Source of the DNA: Larix sibirica
Lineage: Eukaryota > Streptophyta > Pinopsida > Pinales > Pinaceae
DNA: 12,762 nucleotides
Assembly: GCA_004151065.3 (NCBI GenBank)
Contig: NWUY0303922783.1
Coordinates: forward strand, 1 to 12,762
Reading direction: 5' to 3'
Shown here: positions 7,981-12,762 of the stretch, piece by piece
Layout of the letters: every line of letters starts with the position of its first letter
How positions within the stretch are numbered: the stretch's first letter is position 1
Notes under the pieces: model-generated
Told to the model about the DNA's origin: nothing
What the model saw: the letters and a program-made list of their open reading frames with translations, nothing else
The model's database searches: none
Translations under genes and position numbers: made by a program

Positions 7981-8205
7981 AAGATATTGACTTGAGTAAC
8001 TAATTTTTTTATAAACTTTTATAAGCGCTATATCAATATTAAAATTACCATTTTAAAATTATGAATTTTTTTAATTATGTTAGGATTTAGATTTATTTTT
8101 ATAATATATTGTTTTTTTATGATTAAAAAAATTATATATAAATTTAAATTATAAAATAGTTAAAGAACTATATAACTCATTCATAATTTTCTAACAATTT
8201 ATTTG

Positions 8206-8281
8206 TTAAACTATGTCAACCTATTACTTACTTTAAACTATTTATTCCTTAAACTAATGTCAACCTATTACTTACTTCAAA
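8206..8281 (+). repeat. Direct duplication of about 32 nt
   Basis: The segments 8206-8237 and 8249-8281 are nearly identical. A 21-nt core is identical at 8213-8233 and 8257-8277, offset by 44 nt. The copies differ by one inserted A and one T/C change. Low divergence suggests a fairly recent local duplication. Confidence 0.7.
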
Positions 8282-8319
8282 TTGGAGTTGTTTATCAAGA
8301 AAGAGAGTTCAATGTTTAG

Positions 8320-8736
8320 ATAACTCAACAAAAGAAACATAAATTGTTCCTTGATGTAGTGTCTAAGAGAAACCCAAGGGTGGTAGGTGCGGAGCAATCC
8401 TCATTAATCCTGAAGGAGTTCAGGAAATCGATTATACATGGATTTAAGGAAAGAAACAAACAACTAGGTGGAAGCTTAAGCTTTCAAGGAAGTGAGATAG
8501 CATCTTCATTAAACATAAAGAAATTAATGGTCTTTGGGGAGTCATCAATTGTTATTCAACACATGTTTAACAACACAACTCCTAAGGATAGAAGCTTGGC
8601 ATAAATTATCAACATAATAATAAAAGAAAGTTAAGGATTTGAAGAGATCCTTTATCTCCATACCCTTCGCTCTTTTAAAAGTGAAGCATACTTCCTTGAC
8701 AACTTAGCCACAAGGTTAGGAGAATATTTATTTTTT
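8320..8736 (+). pseudogene. Relic D: decayed RNase H domain of a retroelement
   Basis: One frame reads LFLDVVSKRNPRVVGA (compare F-x-DGASKGNPG-x-x-GA), then IASSLNIKKLMVFGESSIVI (compare the GDS block), then, after stops at 8602 and 8632, GFEEILYLHTLRSFKSEAYF and LDNLATRL (compare H-x-x-R-x-x-N-x-EAD-x-LAN-x-A). Block order and spacing fit a plant retroelement RNase H. Catalytic positions are altered: GDS is GES (Asp to Glu) and EAD is EAY (Asp to Tyr). The clearly recognisable part is 8344-8724. It may derive from a LINE ORF2, or from a Ty3-type element with an additional RNase H; nothing upstream resolves this. It is non-functional. Confidence 0.65.
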
Positions 8737-8739
8737 TAA

Positions 8740-8934
8740 ATGGGATATTTTCATTTAACACCAGCCCCTGAGAGCTTAATGATTCATTGCATGTTAAATC
8801 GGTCATGAAGGGGTCACATCACATCCAATTTAATTTTCACACGGGATGGAGGGATGACGCATTAAGCTGCATCCTGCATTCACTTTCTCCAAGTCTTGTA
8901 TCCATGGATTCCTCCTTCGTGGGCGAATATGAGA
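8740..8934. other. Spacer between relic D and LINE B, no gene supported
   Basis: This is probably the 3' sequence of relic D or unrelated flank. A 64-codon ATG frame (8787-8981) crosses into the LINE B tail and shows no family motif, so I do not call it a gene. No A-run ends relic D before LINE B begins. Confidence 0.45.
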
Positions 8935-9121
8935 TTTTTTTTATAACTAAAACAGTTATTATTATTGATAGAAAATTTTGATGGCTGTAGCTAGTCAACC
9001 ATGATTACATCTGCTCGAAAAAGCACTTCTTTCTTATACATCAGATCTGAAACTTAGAGAGCAGCAGTAGCTACGGAATAGGGAGCTAGGAGGACACTTC
9101 ATCATTTTTGCTGTACATTCC
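8935..9121 (-). other. 3' UTR and poly-A of LINE B
   Basis: This is minus-strand non-coding sequence from the RNase H stop to A8 (8935-8942). It ends in a taataataa-type stretch before the tail. It does not resemble the 3' ends of LINE A or relic C. Confidence 0.6.
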
Positions 9122-9570
9122 TTATGGTAGGAGGCAGCCCCGGTTTGCTTGATCATCAGCGTCTTTATTGAAGGCTCTGGAACGTGGAAGAACAAAGAGG
9201 AATTAAAATTGCATAGAACATATTGCAGCCTACACAAAATCTTATTGAGGGTCGGGTTGCTGAAGCGTTCATTCGTATTTAATATCTTGATCAGGATTTC
9301 AGAATCCCCAAAAACTTGAATTTCTTTATAACCATTTTCATGGGAAATCTGGATAGCTTGAAGCATTCCAAGAATTTCTGCATGGTTATTTGTTCTTAAA
9401 CCTAATCCCCAATGAAAGCTGTCTTTTCTGATACCATTCTGAGAGTAAATGATTCCGCCGGCTCCTGCAATCCCTGGATTACCTTTCGAGGCCCCATCGA
9501 AGAAGACCGTGGCTTTACCCTGATTTGTCCACCATCCTTGAAATGTATTTTCAGAGATTGCTGAAGGGAA
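9122..9570 (-). other. RNase H domain of LINE B ORF2
   Basis: The minus-strand frame reads ATVFFDGASKGNPG (Asp 9496-9498), GAGGIIY, RTNNHAEILGMLQAI (Glu 9376-9378) and EIQVFGDSEILIKILN (Asp 9304-9306). After a one-base loss near 9183 it reads NKDADDQANRGC (last Asp 9155-9157). All four catalytic positions are present. The frame meets TAA at 9122-9124, and readable sequence goes on for about a dozen codons to a TAG at 9086-9088, so either could be the ancestral end. Confidence 0.85.
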
Positions 9571-10202
9571 GGGTTAAGAGATTTTGTCGATCTCTGAACA
9601 AGTAAGTGCCAAACCACTTTTTTTCATCCGGGAGCCAGAGGTCATCGGTGAAGGAAGGGTGAAGGACTGTAGCCTCCATCAAAAGAGCCTTTGCCTTTGC
9701 AGCAATGATCATAGGAGAAGACTTGTGATTGTTGAAGATTTGATTATTCCTGGCCAACCAAATTTTCCAAGAGACATACTTAGGAAGAGCTTGCCATATT
9801 CTGGTCCAAGTGGCATTACATTTTAACGGTCTGGAGTACCTAGCTTTCCAGGTAGTGAAAATATCAATGACAGAGAGCTGCGCAGGGACAAAAACGTTGA
9901 GTCCTTGCAAGGAGAAATACCAGAATTCTTGAGAAAAGGAGCAATCCACAAAGATGTGATCCATAGTTTCAGTCACCGAGCAGCATAAAGGACAGCAAAG
10001 GGGTCCTGTGATACCTCTCTTCATCAAGCTTTCGCCAGTTAATAACTTCCTGTCGACAAGAATCCAGGTGAAAAAAGTTAACTTTGGGCAATCCAAAAGT
10101 ATCCCACACAAGAGACCAGAGAGGAGGGGTATGGATTGGCAGATGATGAGGTTGAAGAGCAGCGTAGCCGAGACCAGCTGAGTAGAGGCCCGACTTGCCC
10201 TA
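9551..10202 (-). other. zf-RVT region of LINE B ORF2
   Basis: Readable on the minus strand: SGLYSAGLGYAAL and PPLWSLVW, then, after a one-base gain in a T6 run near 10073, TWILVDRKLLTGESLMKRGI, CPLCCSVTETMDHIFVDC (9941-9994) and EFWYFSLQG. The C-x2-C, His and Cys ligands are intact with the same spacing as in LINE A. The later part contains SWKIWLARNNQIF, the Trp/Arg-Asn block usual before RNase H. The ATG-start frame of 221 codons at 9551-10216 begins out of the true frame for its first 45-50 residues. Confidence 0.8.
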
Positions 10203-10808
10203 GCCCCATTTATCATGCATACTGCGCTGGATAGGGGCCTTACCCATCAATGCCATAAGAAGGAGAGAAGATTGATCCTGTAGCTGCGCTGGAGTTTGAG
10301 GAAGAGACCAATCCTTCCAGAGCCTTGAGGAATCCCATTCCGAAATGTCTGCCAGAATAACCAATCCGTGCTGAGTGAACCACGCCCTGAGCTCATTGAG
10401 GTCGAAAGAGAGGGCGAGAGGAGGGAGACCCAAAATACTATCTTCCCAAATCCTTGTGTTTCTACCATTTCCAGGGATTCGAAAGAGCAGGTTTTGAAAG
10501 AATCCCATCCCTTGCCGGCAAAGGTTCCATATCATAGTGCCTTTGGATGTGGATTCATCCTGAAAATTCCTAGAGGAGAGGCCAACAAGATATTTTTTCC
10601 TCAAAAGTAGACTAACTGGATGATTGCGTTTAGAGTAGAGGTTCCAAAGAACTTTACCTCCCACAGCGAGAATGGCCAGAGCAGGGTATCTAACCTGTAA
10701 TCCTCCATCCTTGAGAGAACATTTGATGATATCCCACTTGAATAGATGAAACTTTCTTTCATTCCCTTTACCACCACGCAAAAGGAAGTCCCTTAACAGC
10801 GTTGAGAT
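10203..10808 (-). other. Region between RT and zf-RVT of LINE B ORF2
   Basis: This continues the RT frame after the TAG at 10809 without a shift. It contains FLLRGGKGNERKFHLFKWD, then GGLQVRYPALAILAVGGKVLW, RKKYLVG and GNGRNTRIWEDSILG. These match the W-x-x-I-C / GGLG-x-R and G-x-G-x-x-x-x-W-x-D blocks of plant LINE ORF2. It ends at TAG 10200-10202, which sits in DKWG*GKSGLYSAG where the family often has Trp. Confidence 0.8.
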
Positions 10809-12260
10809 CTAGCCCATGGTTGACTTAGGGGCCAAAAAAAAGGAGTCCTGGTATAATGGAATGGAGGATAAGACTGATTTAATCAAAATGAGTTTCCCAG
10901 CATAATTCAGCCACTGACCTCCCCATGTTGTTATTTTTGACCTGATCTTACTAAGGATTCCAAGACATAGAGATGCCTTGTTGGCTCCTAGAGTGAGAGG
11001 GAGACCAAGGTAGACAATTTTTTCCCAATTGGCATAGCCCGTGAAACCTAGGAAATGGGCAATTCGCTGGATAGAACTGTGCTCCATATTCCAACCGTAA
11101 ACAACACTTTTCCTTTTGTTTACTTTAGCTCCCGAGACAATGCAGAAATTATTCACAATTTCTTTATAGACTTTAGCAATTTTTAACGAGGTGCCTCCCA
11201 ACAGTAAAGAGTCATCAACAAAAAGAGCATGATTTATGGGATCTATATCGTTCACCGTCCTAATGCCCAGGGCTGTCCCAGCAAGCTTTCTAGTAGTCAA
11301 CTTCTGGCTCAAAGAATCAACCATAAGAATATACAAGAAAGGGGAAAGGGGGCATCCCTGCCTTATTCCTCGAGTAGCTTGGAAGTAATTAGTCGGCTTG
11401 CCGTTAACTAAAGGAGCTATCCACGACTTTTCAATACAAGCTTTAATCAAATTAACAAAATCAAGACTAAATCCAAATGCAAGAAGAACTTTGAACAGGA
11501 AGGAGTGATTTACCCGATCGAAAGCATTAGCCATATCAAGCTTTATGAGCATGCCTTGTTCCTTCCGCTGATAGCTAGAATGTAGGGCTTCCTGCATCAA
11601 AATTACATTATCCAAAATATGTCTCCCTTTGAAAAATCCACTATGGTAAGGGGGGATGCGATGCTCAAGTAGAGACTTGATCCGATTGGCTAGAAGTTTG
11701 GAAAGAATTTTGTAAGATGCATTGCAAAGAGAGATGGGCCTGAATCGGTCAAAGGAGCCCGGGTTCACCTCTTTCGGGATTAGAGCGAGAAATGTAGAAT
11801 TGATACTGCCTCCCACTTTTTCCTTTTGTTGAGTTTCTTTGATCATACGCAACAGATCTTTCTTGATGACAGTTCAACAGATTCTGTAAAAGTGGATTGA
11901 AAATCCGTCTGGCCCTGGTGCTTTGTTAGGCTCCATGTCCCAAATGACATTGCTGATTTCTTCCTCTGAGTAAGGTTTCATGAGACTAAGATTGTCTTCT
12001 TTACTGACAAGAGCGGGGATGTTTGAAAGGAATTCGATGGTAGGCCCCTCACTACCTGTCCCTTCATCTTTAAAGAGATTCTGGAAATGTAATTATGTTG
12101 CTGCGTTGATCTCCTTTCCTTTAAGGACCGTCCCATCCACTGAATTTATCTTAGAAATGTGATTCCGGGAGAGCCGAGCTCTGAATTGTCTATGAAAAAA
12201 AAGGTATTACAGTCCCCCGATTTCAGGCACAAGCTGCGAGACTTTAATCTCCAAATTCTT
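10809..12260 (-). other. Reverse transcriptase of LINE B ORF2
   Basis: The 347-codon open stretch 10809-11852 carries INSTFLALIPKE, FRPISLCNASYKILSKLLA, FFKGRHILDN, motif A IKLDMANAFDRVN (Asp 11535-11537), RGIRQGCPLSPFLYILM, the catalytic ALFVDDSLLLGG (Asp pair 11211-11216), KSVVYGWN and VYLGLPLTLG. Upstream in the same frame, before TGA 11874 and TAA 12093, lie GDCNTFFFHRQF and NKAPGPDGF. The palm is the best-preserved coding block in the window. The TAG at 10809 falls in STMG*ISTLLRDF and looks like CAG to TAG. Confidence 0.9.
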
Positions 12261-12351
12261 CTTCCTGACGGAAGGCGCAAAAGGAAATTAGTTGGGCAGT
12301 CTGTTCTTTATCGAAATCAGAAATATTGATTAATTTGTTTTCCAAATCCAT

Positions 12352-12762
12352 TTAAAACTCTAGTAAATTCTGAACAGCTTCTTTTCTATGGCTGGCATGA
12401 GTAGTAATTGGATTTTTTATCCACTCCTTCAAAGCGTATTTTTTGGCTTTTATCTTCTGTTCCCAAACATAGCTAGGAGAGCCAACAACAAGGGTAGCCC
12501 AAGCCTTCAAGACCGTCTCCATGAAACCATCCTTTTCTTTCCAGAGAGGGCCGAATCTGAAAGGGATGGGGCCCAAATTTTCTTCCTCTTCCAATAGCAG
12601 AAGGATGGGCTTATGATCTGAGGAGAGTTTAGGTAGAATTTTGGAGGAAATGAGTTTTTTTTCTAGTAGGAGCGTGCTCTGCACTAAAAATCTATCCAAC
12701 CGAGCTGAGATGTGCGTTGTCCCTGTTCTATTATTAGTCCAAGTGTAGAATCCTTTCGTTGG
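12352..12762 (-). other. Endonuclease C-terminus and linker of LINE B ORF2 (partial)
   Basis: The frame is open from the window edge: FYTWTNNRTGTTHISARLDR, then LPKLSSDHKPILLLLE (the SDH catalytic block), then PFRFGPLWKE and a Lys/Trp-rich linker, ending at TAA 12352-12354. Readable sequence continues past that stop (MDLENKLINISDFDKEQTAQ) to the frameshift near 12255. The start of the domain lies beyond the window. Confidence 0.82.

Larger units (their letters stand above)
7221..8300. other. AT-rich intergenic stretch, no gene seen
   Basis: There is no open frame with recognisable motifs on either strand. Sequence from about 7480 is strongly AT-rich and low in complexity, with many A and T runs near 8000-8160. 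The only structure seen is the tandem repeat at 7819-7980 and the duplication at 8206-8281, listed separately. Confidence 0.55.
8935..12762 (-). mobile_element. LINE B: degenerate plant L1-type retrotransposon, cut by the window edge
   Basis: Reading on the minus strand from the right edge: end of the endonuclease, RT, zf-RVT, RNase H, 3' UTR, then A8 (T8 on +, 8935-8942). The reading frame changes four times (near 12255, 10070, 9570 and 9183) with several in-frame stops. The 5' part (ORF1 and most of the endonuclease) lies outside the window, so full length cannot be judged. Protein motifs differ clearly from LINE A, so it is a different family of the same clade. It sits tail-to-tail with relic D. 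Confidence 0.85.
9122..12762 (-). pseudogene. LINE B ORF2: endonuclease(partial)-RT-zf-RVT-RNase H polyprotein, disrupted
   Basis: The polyprotein is spread over several frames. Segment 1: 12762 to about 12260, with a TAA at 12352. Segment 2: about 12260 to 10073, with TAA 12093, TGA 11874, TAG 10809 and TAG 10200. Segment 3: about 10072-9570. Segment 4: about 9570-9185. Segment 5: about 9183-9122. The first three changes are one-base gains (the second in a T6 run on the minus strand at about 10071-10076) and the last is a one-base loss. All RNase H and RT catalytic residues survive, so decay appears younger or slower than in LINE A. It cannot give a complete protein. Confidence 0.85.

Noticed and set aside
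7480-8160. Origin or matrix-attachment region
   Set aside because: Only AT-richness suggests it. There is no defining motif that could support the call.
8787-8981. A 64-codon gene on the + strand
   Set aside because: It crosses the LINE B poly-A boundary, has no recognisable domain and is no longer than chance frames in this window.
9584-10610. Plus-strand ORFs in the LINE B region (9584-9826, 10368-10610)
   Set aside because: They are antisense shadows of the zf-RVT and RT-linker coding of LINE B.
1-12762. LTR retrotransposon, CRISPR array, retron or domesticated RT system
   Set aside because: No LTRs, integrase, protease or regularly spaced repeats were seen. Both RT elements have the standard plant LINE layout, with poly-A tails and disabling lesions, so no preserved or novel function is supported.

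Overview
The window looks like transposon-filled intergenic DNA from a land plant, probably a seed plant. I infer this from the element type: L1-clade LINEs whose ORF1 has a DUF4283-like domain and a CCHC knuckle, and whose ORF2 runs endonuclease, reverse transcriptase, zf-RVT zinc finger and a C-terminal RNase H. That architecture is characteristic of plants. The species cannot be read from the sequence. I found no intact host gene, no rRNA or tRNA gene and no CRISPR array.

Layout. (1) 1-219: AT-rich DNA with no gene. (2) 220-848: relic C, a short 5'-truncated LINE 3' end on the + strand, starting inside RNase H and bracketed by a 17-bp imperfect direct repeat (203-219 / 849-865) that looks like its target-site duplication. 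(3) About 913-7076: LINE A, a near full-length but dead LINE on the + strand. Its 5' leader is followed by ORF1 (1309-2779, one frameshift), a 23-bp gap, ORF2 (2803-6847, many stops and at least three frameshifts), a 3' UTR and an A8 tail. A 27-nt sequence with one mismatch occurs on both sides of it (886-912 and 7095-7121). (4) 7077-8300: AT-rich DNA with a foldback structure (7093-7173), a 2.4-copy tandem repeat (7819-7980) and a small duplication (8206-8281). (5) About 8320-8736: relic D, a decayed RNase H domain on the + strand. (6) 8935-12762: LINE B on the minus strand. Its A8 tail lies at 8935-8942 and it runs off the right edge inside the endonuclease. Its RT core is open for 347 codons, but the rest is broken by stops and frameshifts.

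Nothing here forms a working pathway. The coding signals belong to at least three, probably four, separate retroelement insertions at different stages of decay, oriented tail-to-tail on the right side (relic D on +, LINE B on -). Each LINE once supplied an RNA-binding ORF1 protein and an ORF2 polyprotein that nicks DNA, copies its own RNA and (RNase H) degrades the RNA strand. No element here could do so now. The most useful observations are the structural ones: likely insertion scars, a stop codon at the same RNase H catalytic-Glu position in two elements, a stop-codon spectrum that fits decay by cytosine deamination, and a pair of compensating frameshifts that hide the RNase H GDS motif of LINE A. 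I do not see a previously undescribed functional system.
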